Of a DNA stretch of 6,427 bases, positions 1-5,946 are shown piece by piece. Source of the stretch: an uncultured Oscillospiraceae bacterium (lineage in GTDB: Bacteria > Bacillota > Clostridia > Oscillospirales > Acutalibacteraceae). The notes under the pieces are model-generated. The model was not told where the DNA came from. It saw only the letters and a program-made list of their open reading frames with translations, and ran no database searches. The position numbers and the translations under genes are program-made. Location of the stretch: NCBI GenBank assembly GCA_905211675.1, contig CAJMBP010000079.1, positions 1 to 6,427 on the forward strand, given 5' to 3'. Each line of letters starts with the position of its first letter. The stretch's first letter is position 1.

Positions 1-34
1 GTTAATTATACATTCTTTTACAGGGAGGTACAAT

Positions 35-1015
35 ATGAAACACGAATTATTGCTGTCATGTCCCCCGATTATACGAGATTTTCTGACATATAACGAGGTT
101 ATAAAGGGTAAATCATCAAAATCGGTTGAAGAATACTACCTTGATTTGCAAACCTTTTTCAGATATTTACTGCAAACCCGAGGAAAGGTTGATGAAAAAA
201 CAGATTTTGAAGAAATTGACATATCGTGCGTTGACGCCGAGCTTATTCGCACCGTAACCATATCAGACCTTTATGCATTTATAGTTTTTTGCAAAGACGA
301 GCGCGGCAACAATGCCGCTACGCGAGCCCGAAAAACATCTACACTCAGAATATTTTTTAAGTATTTAACCTCTCAAATTCATTTACTCGAAAACAACCCT
401 GCCGAAATGTTAGAGTCACCCAAAGTAAAAAACGGCCTGCCTAAGCACCTAAGCCTTGAAGATTCAATGGAGTTGCTGTCGGTTGTTGACGGACCTAACA
501 AAGAACGCGATTATTGCATACTAACCCTATTTTTAAACTGCGGTATGCGCCTTTCGGAGCTTTGCGGGCTAAATCTTAGTGACATTCGCTCTGACGGGAC
601 AATGAGGCTGCTTGGAAAGGGCAATAAAGAGAGAATAGTTTATATAAACGACGCCTGTAACGAGGCAATTAAGGCTTACCTTGCCGTACGCCCTAACGAC
701 AGCATAAATTTTGCCGACCGCAACGCGCTGTTTATCAGCCGAAACAAACGTAGAATAAGCAACAAAACCGTTCAGCACATAGTAAAAACCTATCTTGAAA
801 AAGCGGGGCTCGGCGGTCAGGGTTATTCGGTACACAAACTGCGCCACACCGCCGCAACGCTTATGTATCAGCACGGCAATGTCGATATACGCGTGCTTAA
901 AGATATTTTAGGTCATTCAAACCTCGGTACAACACAGATTTATACACACATTTCGGATACACAGATAAAAAACGCAATCGATTCAAACCCGCTTGCAACC
1001 GTTAAACACAAATAA
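35..1015 (+). CDS. XerC/XerD-family tyrosine site-specific recombinase
   Basis: This 326-residue protein is a cytoplasmic DNA breakage-and-rejoining enzyme of the phage-integrase (tyrosine recombinase) family. The full catalytic set is visible: Arg172 (NCGMRLSEL), Lys195 (GKGNKER, the beta-hairpin lysine), His267 and Arg270 (HKLRH), His294 (LGHSNLGTTQ) and the nucleophile Tyr303 (IYTH). The His-to-Tyr spacing of nine matches XerD. Residues from about 8 to 130 form the SAM-like N-terminal core-binding domain. The protein is slightly longer than the usual XerC/XerD of about 300 residues, with extra residues around 48-70 in the N-terminal domain. The ATG start is supported by GGGAGG at 23-28, six bases upstream. 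It stands alone, converging on the lipoprotein gene, with no excisionase, phage gene or visible attachment site, which favours a housekeeping Xer over a mobile-element integrase. XerC and XerD cannot be told apart from sequence reading alone, so no symbol is given. Confidence 0.93.
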   Translation: MKHELLLSCPPIIRDFLTYNEVIKGKSSKSVEEYYLDLQTFFRYLLQTRGKVDEKTDFEEIDISCVDAELIRTVTISDLYAFIVFCKDERGNNAATRARKTSTLRIFFKYLTSQIHLLENNPAEMLESPKVKNGLPKHLSLEDSMELLSVVDGPNKERDYCILTLFLNCGMRLSELCGLNLSDIRSDGTMRLLGKGNKERIVYINDACNEAIKAYLAVRPNDSINFADRNALFISRNKRRISNKTVQHIVKTYLEKAGLGGQGYSVHKLRHTAATLMYQHGNVDIRVLKDILGHSNLGTTQIYTHISDTQIKNAIDSNPLATVKHK

Positions 1016-1017
1016 AA

Positions 1018-1054
1018 AACACCGTACTTTTCACAACTTGAAAGGTACGGTGTT
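1018..1054. terminator. Bidirectional hairpin terminator between converging genes
   Basis: Arms of 15 bases (1018-1032 and 1040-1054) pair along their full length with a single G-U type exception around a 7-base loop. The hairpin starts two bases after the recombinase stop codon. Read on the minus strand it is followed by a run of six T, so it is a good intrinsic terminator for the lipoprotein gene. Read on the plus strand the T-rich tail is weaker and interrupted, so it probably ends recombinase transcription less cleanly. Confidence 0.85.
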
Positions 1055-1065
1055 CTACTGTAAAT

Positions 1066-1494
1066 TTAATTTTTAAACTGTATCAGCGGCGCCTGATGCG
1101 TTCCTTCGCTATTCGAAGATACATTTCCGTTATCGCTTGAAGTTTCGCCGTTGCTACTGTTTGATGTGCTGCTGTTACTGCCGCTATTATTTGAAATTTC
1201 GTCATCATCAAAGTTTGCAGTATAATCATCGGAGCTTGTATCGGAAACATTGCCTGAAGTACCGGATACAGCCGACGAGGTGCCCGACGCATTACCCTTA
1301 TCGTTATTACCGTCGGTAACGGGCAAATAAATATCACCCGTATTACTATTAAAAGAATTCCAATATTCGGGATAAGATTCAAAATCAGAATGATTTGCGT
1401 AAATTTCCTTATCTTTACAAGCGGTAAAAATGAACGCCGTTGCAAGACACAGACAAACCGTAAACAAAAGTTTTGCAAGTAATTTTGATTTCAT
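1066..1494 (-). CDS. Small Ser/Asn-rich lipoprotein of unknown function
   Basis: This 142-residue protein begins with a lipoprotein signal: Lys2, Lys4 and Lys8, a hydrophobic stretch from about residue 9 to 23, and a lipobox FTAC with Cys26 as the expected lipidation site. The mature chain of about 117 residues would be anchored on the outer face of the membrane. It has three parts: a short aromatic segment (about 27-60, with YPEYW and IYLPV), a low-complexity linker rich in Ser, Asn, Gly, Thr and Asp (about 61-133), and a short non-repetitive tail ending APLIQFKN. About a fifth of the mature residues are serine. The ATG start is supported by GAGG in GTGAGG about five bases upstream and by the fit of the signal peptide. 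I do not recognise a family. The linker resembles cell-wall-spanning spacers, so the two end segments may be the functional parts. It is divergent from the ABC transporter gene, which may or may not be meaningful. Confidence 0.8.
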   Translation of the reverse strand: MKSKLLAKLLFTVCLCLATAFIFTACKDKEIYANHSDFESYPEYWNSFNSNTGDIYLPVTDGNNDKGNASGTSSAVSGTSGNVSDTSSDDYTANFDDDEISNNSGSNSSTSNSSNGETSSDNGNVSSNSEGTHQAPLIQFKN

Positions 1495-1524
1495 AACAAC
1501 CTCACAAAAACAAACATTTTCTTT

Positions 1525-1553
1525 ATAATAACATATTATGTCGGTTTTTGCAA
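1525..1553 (-). promoter_or_regulatory. Predicted promoter of the lipoprotein gene
   Basis: On the minus strand a -35 box TTGCAA (1548-1553) and a -10 box TATTAT (1525-1530, five of six consensus bases) are separated by exactly 17 bases. The predicted start of transcription is near 1518, leaving a leader of about 20-25 bases that carries the ribosome binding site. The -35 box is itself palindromic and only matches consensus at four positions, so strength is uncertain. Confidence 0.55.
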
Positions 1554-1573
1554 GAAAAAGTTACGCTTTAAAT

Positions 1574-1591
1574 AATATTTTTCAAAATATT
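1574..1591. promoter_or_regulatory. AT-rich dyad in the divergent spacer, candidate operator
   Basis: Two perfectly complementary 8-base arms, AATATTTT and AAAATATT, flank a 2-base centre (TC). The dyad lies between the lipoprotein promoter and the ABC transporter start, where a transcription factor could bind. No regulator gene lies in the window to pair it with. Because the surrounding DNA is very AT-rich, a chance match is quite possible. Confidence 0.3.
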
Positions 1592-1598
1592 CACAGTT

Positions 1599-1627
1599 TA
1601 GAAAAAAAATAGGTTTATCATTTTAAT
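1599..1627 (+). promoter_or_regulatory. Weak candidate promoter for the ABC transporter
   Basis: A TTTAAT hexamer (1622-1627, five of six consensus -10 bases) lies 17 bases downstream of TAGAAA (1599-1604, four of six -35 bases). This would start transcription near 1634, just ahead of the ribosome binding site at 1641-1648. The region is so AT-rich that alternatives exist, for example TTCACA at 1590-1595, which lacks a good -10 partner. Low confidence. Confidence 0.25.
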
Positions 1628-1640
1628 AAATTTTGGTATG

Positions 1641-1657
1641 AAAGGAAAATTTTTGTG
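1641..1657 (+). promoter_or_regulatory. Ribosome binding site that fixes a GTG start
   Basis: AAAGGAAA at 1641-1648 sits eight bases (from AGGA) before the GTG at 1655. The ATG at 1638 is out of frame with the transporter. No in-frame ATG precedes the conserved ABC N-terminus, which begins LKLVNITKNY directly after the start codon. The GTG is therefore the most likely initiator. Confidence 0.75.
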
Positions 1658-4654
1658 CTTAAACTTGTAAATATAACAAAAAATTACTTTATGGGGGATA
1701 ACACGGTAGAGGCACTGAAAGGTATTGATATTGAATTCAGAAATCACGAATTCGTATCAATTTTAGGCCCGTCCGGTTGTGGAAAAACAACACTGCTTAA
1801 TATTATAGGCGGACTTGACCGATACACAAGCGGTGATTTGATTATTTCGGGCCGTTCTACAAAAGAATATAAAGATTCCGACTGGGATACCTACCGTAAT
1901 CATACAATAGGTTTTGTTTTTCAGAGCTATAATTTAATACCGCATCAAACTGTTTTACAAAATGTAGAGCTTGCTCTGACCCTGTCGGGCGTTCCCAAAG
2001 CAGAACGCAAAGCAAGAGCCGCCAAAGCGCTTCACGATGTGGGACTCGGCGATCAGCTTAACAAAAAACCGAGTGAGATGTCGGGCGGTCAAATGCAAAG
2101 AGTTGCAATAGCAAGAGCGTTGGTAAATAACCCCGATATTATTCTTGCCGATGAACCGACCGGTGCTCTTGATACCGAAACCAGCCTTCAGGTTATGGAA
2201 ATTCTTAAAGAAATTTCAAAAGACCGCCTGATAATTATGGTAACTCATAACCCAGAACTTGCAAAAAAATATTCTTCGCGTATTATAAATATGCTTGACG
2301 GCGTTGTAACAAACGATTCAATGCCCCTTAACAGCAGTGAAACGGAAACCGAAAAAGCATTAGACGGCGAAAAACAAAAGACAGAGGCTCAAAACAGGCA
2401 GAAAAAGCCAACAATGAAATTCGGCACATCCTTTGCACTTTCGCTTAAAAATCTTATAACAAAAAAAGGCCGTACGGTGCTTACGGCTTTTGCCGGCTCT
2501 ATCGGCATAATCGGAATAGCACTTATTCTTGCAATATCACAGGGTATGACTGCGTATATCGACGCTGTGCAGGAAAGTACGCTTTCGGTATATCCTATTA
2601 CTCTTGAAGCATCTACCGTCGATATGACAACACTTATGGAAACATTTATGAACATTACGGCAGACAGTACGAGCCACGATAAAGATGCCGTGTATGAAAA
2701 ATCGGCACTTTACGATATGATAAAGGCCATGAACAGCGTTGATGAAAGTAAAAATGACTTAAAAGCCTTTAAAGAGCATATTGAACAAAAGGTTGCCGAT
2801 AGCAACGAGGTTTTGTACGGGGCGGTTAACGGAATACAGTATTCATATGATTTGGATATGCAGATTTATACCGAAAATATTGACGGCGAAATATTGCATT
2901 CCGATTATAAAAAGGTTATAACCGACCTTATGCTTAAATATGTAGGAGTTGATATGTCGGCAATGTCAAATCTCGGCGGCGCTTCACCTATGTTTTCAAT
3001 GTCATCTATGGGCAGTAGGTTGTGGCAGGAATTGTTACCGGGTAAAGACGGAGCACCGATTAACGATTTATTGCTTGAACAGTATGATGTTGTTTACGGC
3101 TCGTGGCCTAACAGTTATGATGAAATAGTTTTAGTGCTCGATGAAAACAATGAACTTGACGACATTGCCCTTTATGCGTTGGGTCTTATTTCAAATGAAG
3201 AAATCGATAACCTTGCAAATGCCTCAATTAACGGGACGAAGCTCGAAGAAAAAGAAAGTAAAAAATGGTCTTACGAGGAAATTTGTAATACCGAATACAA
3301 GGCAATTTTAAATGCCGACTGTTATCACTATGACGAATCCAGCGGACTTTACTCTGATTTGCGTAAAACAGATGCGGGCTTAAAATATTTGTATGATAAT
3401 GCATTGCCGCTTAAAATTACGGGTATCATACGCCCAAACAAAGAAAGTACAACCGCTATGCTTAAAGGCAGCATTGGCTACACATCGGAACTTACCAAAC
3501 ACTTAATTGATATTTCAAAAGATAAGGATGTTATAAAAGCACAGTTGAATTCGCCCGACACCGATATACTTACGGGTCTTCCCTTTAACACAACAACCGG
3601 TTCTTTATCGGACAAAGAAAAAGAAACGGCTTTTCGTGAGTATGTAAAATCGCTTAATACTAACGAAAAGGCCAAAACATATATTGCAGTAAGCAGCATT
3701 CCCGATAAAGAATTTTTGCAGCAGCAAATCGAGTCTGTAAAAAGCAAAACAAACCGTGCCGAAATGCAAGCGCAGATAGCCGCGGGGCTTAGCGAACAAA
3801 TGAGTGTATCGGGTGACGAGATAAACAAATATTTGGCTGCAATGACCGATGAAGAATTTGATGAACTGTTTACAAAATCGGTTACCGAGCAAATTAAAAA
3901 ACAGTATTCCGAAAAGGTTTCGGCTCAAATGTCGGCAATGAGCACCGAACAGTTAGCCGCGGCGCTTGATATGTCGTTAGCATCATATACAACCGAACAG
4001 TGTGCCGTTTATTACGATGAAGTGACGGAATTTTCCGAAAACACCTATGAGCAAAACCTGCTTGATATGGGTTATATTGATTTAAATTCCCCCTCTGCAA
4101 TTAACATTTATGCTTCTTCGTTTGAAAACAAAGATATAATTACCGATGAAATTAAATCTTACAATGACAATGTTGATGAGCTCAAGCAGATTAAATATAC
4201 CGATTATCTCGGAATTATGATGTCATCAATTACAACAATTATTAACGCAATTACCTATGTTCTTATTGCATTTGTCGCAATTTCGCTTATTGTATCTTCG
4301 ATTATGATTGGTGTAATTACACTGATTTCGGTTCAGGAACGAACAAAAGAAATAGGAATTTTACGGGCAATAGGCGCTTCAAAGAAAAATGTTTCAAGCC
4401 TTTTCAACGCCGAAACGGTAATAATAGGCATCGCTTCGGGATTGTTGGGAGTGTTAATCACCTATTTGCTCTGCTTACCGATTAACGCAATACTTCATGC
4501 GATTACGGGCATTAACAATTTGAATGCTATATTGCCTGTGGGGGCGGCTGTCATACTTGTTGCCATAAGCGTGTGCTTAACCTTAATTTCAGGAATTATA
4601 CCCTCACGCAGCGCGGCTAAAAAAGACCCCGTAACAGCACTTAGAAGTGAATAA
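1655..4654 (+). CDS. Fused ABC ATPase / FtsX-type (MacB-like) permease with large extracytoplasmic domain
   Basis: This 999-residue membrane protein joins an ATPase and a permease of the type VII (MacB/LolE/FtsX) ABC family, so it likely works as a homodimer in the cytoplasmic membrane. ATPase motifs are complete: Walker A GPSGCGKTT (38-46), Q-loop Gln90, signature SGGQM (143-147), Walker B IILADE (162-167), D-loop ALD (171-173) and H-loop His198. A charged linker (about 222-260) leads to TM1 (about 276-295). An extracytoplasmic region of about 565 residues (298-863) follows, then TM2 (866-891), the conserved cytoplasmic motif QERTKEIGILRAIGAS (894-909), TM3 (921-941), TM4 (962-982) and the typical tail PSRSAAKKDPVTALRSE. 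Classical MacB is roughly 650 residues, so the outer domain is greatly expanded. It contains a Met-rich patch (434-452) and a helical Gln/Met/Glu-rich stretch (about 700-790). No MacA-like adaptor, sensor kinase or regulator is adjacent. Substrate is unknown; family members export peptides or lipoproteins, or transmit force to envelope enzymes. Confidence 0.92.
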   Translation: MLKLVNITKNYFMGDNTVEALKGIDIEFRNHEFVSILGPSGCGKTTLLNIIGGLDRYTSGDLIISGRSTKEYKDSDWDTYRNHTIGFVFQSYNLIPHQTVLQNVELALTLSGVPKAERKARAAKALHDVGLGDQLNKKPSEMSGGQMQRVAIARALVNNPDIILADEPTGALDTETSLQVMEILKEISKDRLIIMVTHNPELAKKYSSRIINMLDGVVTNDSMPLNSSETETEKALDGEKQKTEAQNRQKKPTMKFGTSFALSLKNLITKKGRTVLTAFAGSIGIIGIALILAISQGMTAYIDAVQESTLSVYPITLEASTVDMTTLMETFMNITADSTSHDKDAVYEKSALYDMIKAMNSVDESKNDLKAFKEHIEQKVADSNEVLYGAVNGIQYSYDLDMQIYTENIDGEILHSDYKKVITDLMLKYVGVDMSAMSNLGGASPMFSMSSMGSRLWQELLPGKDGAPINDLLLEQYDVVYGSWPNSYDEIVLVLDENNELDDIALYALGLISNEEIDNLANASINGTKLEEKESKKWSYEEICNTEYKAILNADCYHYDESSGLYSDLRKTDAGLKYLYDNALPLKITGIIRPNKESTTAMLKGSIGYTSELTKHLIDISKDKDVIKAQLNSPDTDILTGLPFNTTTGSLSDKEKETAFREYVKSLNTNEKAKTYIAVSSIPDKEFLQQQIESVKSKTNRAEMQAQIAAGLSEQMSVSGDEINKYLAAMTDEEFDELFTKSVTEQIKKQYSEKVSAQMSAMSTEQLAAALDMSLASYTTEQCAVYYDEVTEFSENTYEQNLLDMGYIDLNSPSAINIYASSFENKDIITDEIKSYNDNVDELKQIKYTDYLGIMMSSITTIINAITYVLIAFVAISLIVSSIMIGVITLISVQERTKEIGILRAIGASKKNVSSLFNAETVIIGIASGLLGVLITYLLCLPINAILHAITGINNLNAILPVGAAVILVAISVCLTLISGIIPSRSAAKKDPVTALRSE

Positions 4655-4657
4655 CAC

Positions 4658-4692
4658 CAAAACCTTGCCGTAAAAACTGCGGCAAGGTTTTG
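4658..4692 (+). terminator. Terminator of the ABC transporter gene
   Basis: A perfect 13-bp stem (4658-4670 with 4680-4692) closes a 9-base loop and starts four bases after the transporter stop codon. The core is GC-rich (CCTTGCCG/CGGCAAGG) and is flanked by A and T runs that form part of the stem, giving TTTT at the 3' side. It could also act on transcripts from the opposite strand. Confidence 0.8.
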
Positions 4693-4720
4693 AGAAATAG
4701 TTTAAAATAGATTAAAAATT

Positions 4721-4747
4721 AAAACCCGATTGTAAAAATCGGGTTTT
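4721..4747. terminator. Bidirectional terminator, end of the rpsF-ssb-rpsR operon
   Basis: An 11-bp stem (4721-4731 with 4737-4747) closes a 5-base loop. On the plus strand it runs into TTTTT. On the minus strand it also ends in TTTT followed by a T-rich tail, 14 bases downstream of the rpsR stop codon. It therefore most likely ends the ribosomal operon and backs up the preceding transporter terminator. Confidence 0.8.
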
Positions 4748-4760
4748 TAATGATTTAAAA

Positions 4761-5000
4761 TCAGTCGTTGCTGTAAGGAAGCAACGCAATCTGACGTGCA
4801 CGCTTAATTGCGGTTGTAAGCTCACGCTGATGGCGTGCACAAGTGCCTGTCGCTCTGCGCGGCAAAATCTTTGCGCGCTCTGAAACATACTTGCGAAGGC
4901 GTGATACATCCTTGTAATCAATAGCTTCTACACGGTCTGCGCAAAAATGACAAATCTTTTTGCGAGGCTTTCTGTGAAGCGGTCTATCTGTCTTTTCCAT
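4761..5000 (-). CDS. rpsR: 30S ribosomal protein bS18, zinc-ribbon (C+) form
   Basis: This 79-residue basic protein is ribosomal protein bS18, which pairs with bS6 on the platform of the small subunit. The family core is clear: YKDVSRLRKYVSERAKILPRRATGTCARHQRELTTAIKRARQIALLPY. Cys17 and Cys20 (CHFC) together with Cys54 and His57 (CARH) form a complete C-x2-C / C-x2-H set, as in the zinc-binding C+ variants known for several ribosomal proteins. Actual zinc binding is inferred. A strong AAGGAGG (5010-5016) lies nine bases before the ATG. It is the last gene of the operon, starting 24 bases after the ssb stop codon, and is followed by a hairpin terminator. Length is normal for the family. Confidence 0.97.
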   Translation of the reverse strand: MEKTDRPLHRKPRKKICHFCADRVEAIDYKDVSRLRKYVSERAKILPRRATGTCARHQRELTTAIKRARQIALLPYSND

Positions 5001-5024
5001 TGAAAAGTTCCTCCTTAAATTTAA

Positions 5025-5450
5025 TTAGAAGGGCAGATCGTCGTCAATTTCGCCGATTTCTGCAAAATCATTTACATCAGCATTGCTGAAAGACGCAGGC
5101 TCACTGTCTACCGTCACTGCGGCATTGCTGTCACGTTTTGACTCTACAAACTGCACATTGTTTACAACAACCTCGAAAGCGGTGCGGTTGTTGCCGTTTT
5201 TGTCTTGATATTTACGGGTTTGAATAGAACCCTCAATACCGATTAAACTGCCCCTTTTGAAATACTTGGTGATGAACTCGGCACGCTGACGCCAAGCAAC
5301 AATGTTGATGAAGTCGGTTTGCTGTTCCTCACCTGCACGATAGTTACGATTTACAGCAATGGAAAACGTTGTAACTGAAATACCGTTTTGGGTTGTTTTA
5401 AGCTCGGGATCCGCCGTAAGGCGACCTGTCAATACTACAAGATTAAACAT
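5025..5450 (-). CDS. ssb: Single-stranded DNA-binding protein
   Basis: This 141-residue protein coats single-stranded DNA during replication, repair and recombination and recruits partner proteins through its C-terminal tip. The OB-fold spans about residues 1-105 and begins with the family hallmark MFNLVVLTGRLTADPEL. It continues with TDFINIVAWRQRAEF (Trp53 probably stacks on DNA) and a YFKRGSLIGIEGSIQTRKYQD segment. A short acidic, flexible linker (about 106-132) ends in the canonical tip IDDDLPF. The linker is shorter than in the best-studied Bacillus SsbA. GGAGGG (5458-5463) lies seven bases before the ATG. The gene starts 14 bases after the rpsF stop codon, so rpsF, ssb and rpsR are almost certainly one transcript, the usual order in Firmicutes. 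Confidence 0.98.
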   Translation of the reverse strand: MFNLVVLTGRLTADPELKTTQNGISVTTFSIAVNRNYRAGEEQQTDFINIVAWRQRAEFITKYFKRGSLIGIEGSIQTRKYQDKNGNNRTAFEVVVNNVQFVESKRDSNAAVTVDSEPASFSNADVNDFAEIGEIDDDLPF

Positions 5451-5464
5451 TTAATTGCCCTCCA

Positions 5465-5746
5465 TTACTTTTTGATTACCATAATGCGAAGAACGCCCTC
5501 GGTAATACCTGCAACACGCTCAAGCTCTGCCGGAACGTTAGGCTCACAGGTCACGGTTGTGAAGATGTAATAACCTTCGGTTTCGTCGTTGATTGGGTAT
5601 GCAAGTCTGCGCTTACCCCATTCGTCAACATTTTCGACCGTGCCGTTTTTTGCTATAAGGTCATTGAACTTTTCTTTAAGAGCGTTTACGGCTTCGTCAC
5701 CGTTAGCGACAGAAAGAACAAGCGCTACCTCATATTTACTGGTCAT
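5465..5746 (-). CDS. rpsF: 30S ribosomal protein bS6
   Basis: This 93-residue protein is ribosomal protein bS6, which binds the central domain of 16S rRNA as a heterodimer with bS18. Family features are the N-terminal strand KYEVALVLS, the segment ENVDEWGKRRLAYPINDETEGYYIFTTV, and the ending ERVAGITEGVLRIMVIKK. Length is typical, and there is no long acidic C-terminal tail as found in some proteobacterial bS6. The ATG is preceded by an extended ribosome binding site AAAGGAGGTG (5754-5763) at seven bases. It is the first gene of the operon and lies behind a strong promoter and a structured leader that probably lets the S6:S18 complex repress its own translation. Confidence 0.98.
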   Translation of the reverse strand: MTSKYEVALVLSVANGDEAVNALKEKFNDLIAKNGTVENVDEWGKRRLAYPINDETEGYYIFTTVTCEPNVPAELERVAGITEGVLRIMVIKK

Positions 5747-5766
5747 ACTGTTGCACCTCCTTTTGG

Positions 5767-5814
5767 TCTAATGGCTCCGTGTTTTCTGACACGGGGCAAG
5801 GAGCTAAATTTAGA
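5767..5814 (-). ncRNA. rpsF leader hairpin, probable S6:S18-binding autoregulatory element
   Basis: The minus-strand transcript can fold into a bulged hairpin just upstream of rpsF. An outer stem UCUAA/UUAGA (5810-5814 with 5767-5771) is followed by an internal loop. An inner stem GCUC/GAGC (5801-5804 with 5774-5777) follows. A seven-base C-rich bulge CUUGCCC lies on the 5' side (5794-5800), then a top stem CGUGU/ACACG (5789-5793 with 5778-5782) with a CAGAAA loop. The 3' foot of the hairpin is three bases from the rpsF ribosome binding site, so protein binding could block ribosome entry. Many bacteria carry an S6:S18-binding leader with an asymmetric bulge holding a conserved CCG. Here CCG straddles the bulge and the top stem. 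The fold is seen; the identity is inferred from position and shape. Confidence 0.7.
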
Positions 5815-5836
5815 AAACACTAAATCAGCGACTAAC

Positions 5837-5864
5837 ATTATAACATAAAATAAGAATTTGTCAA
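5837..5864 (-). promoter_or_regulatory. Strong sigma-A-type promoter of rpsF-ssb-rpsR
   Basis: On the minus strand, perfect consensus boxes TTGACA (5859-5864) and TATAAT (5837-5842) are 16 bases apart, preceded by an A/T-rich tract like an UP element. Transcription should start near 5830, giving a leader of about 85 bases that contains the folded element and the ribosome binding site. This strength suits a ribosomal protein operon. Confidence 0.88.
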
Positions 5865-5882
5865 CTTTTTTTATATTTGTGA

Positions 5883-5911
5883 TTGATTTTTTATATTCAA
5901 TATTATATAAT
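5883..5911 (+). promoter_or_regulatory. Predicted promoter of coaX
   Basis: TTGATT (5883-5888) and a perfect TATAAT (5906-5911) are spaced by 17 bases on the plus strand. The predicted transcript starts near 5918, about 28 bases before the coaX start. It is back to back with the rpsF promoter, the two -35 boxes being about 18 bases apart, so the two may compete for polymerase or share upstream DNA. Confidence 0.7.
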
Positions 5912-5946
5912 ACAGGCGAAAAAAAGTTATACGGAGATGCTGTTTT

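Noticed and set aside
569..874. 101-codon minus-strand frame inside the recombinase gene
   Set aside because: It is antisense to the catalytic domain, has no family features and no ribosome binding site; a frame shadow.
1083..1478. Second minus-strand reading frame and a plus-strand frame over the lipoprotein gene
   Set aside because: Neither has a ribosome binding site or a recognisable protein, and both arise from the repetitive Ser/Asn codons of the lipoprotein, which has a proper signal peptide.
1517..1545. Possible dif site near the recombinase, because of ATATTATGT resembling the XerD arm of Firmicutes dif
   Set aside because: Only about six bases of the right arm (TTATGT) fit; the left arm does not match and the region is better explained as the lipoprotein promoter.
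3478..4100. Several minus-strand frames inside the ABC transporter
   Set aside because: They are antisense to a continuous, well-formed outer domain and show no signals of their own.
1655..4654. Reading the ABC gene as a bacteriocin or antimicrobial-peptide resistance module (BceAB-like)
   Set aside because: BceB has ten transmembrane segments and a separate ATPase, with a linked two-component system. Here there are four segments, a fused ATPase, and no kinase or regulator adjacent.
4712..4921. Minus-strand frame overlapping the 3' half of rpsR
   Set aside because: It runs out of frame with bS18, crosses the terminator, and lacks a ribosome binding site.
5589..5771. Plus-strand frame opposite rpsF reaching into its leader
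   Set aside because: It is antisense to bS6, without promoter or ribosome binding site; the leader structure and promoter explain this DNA.
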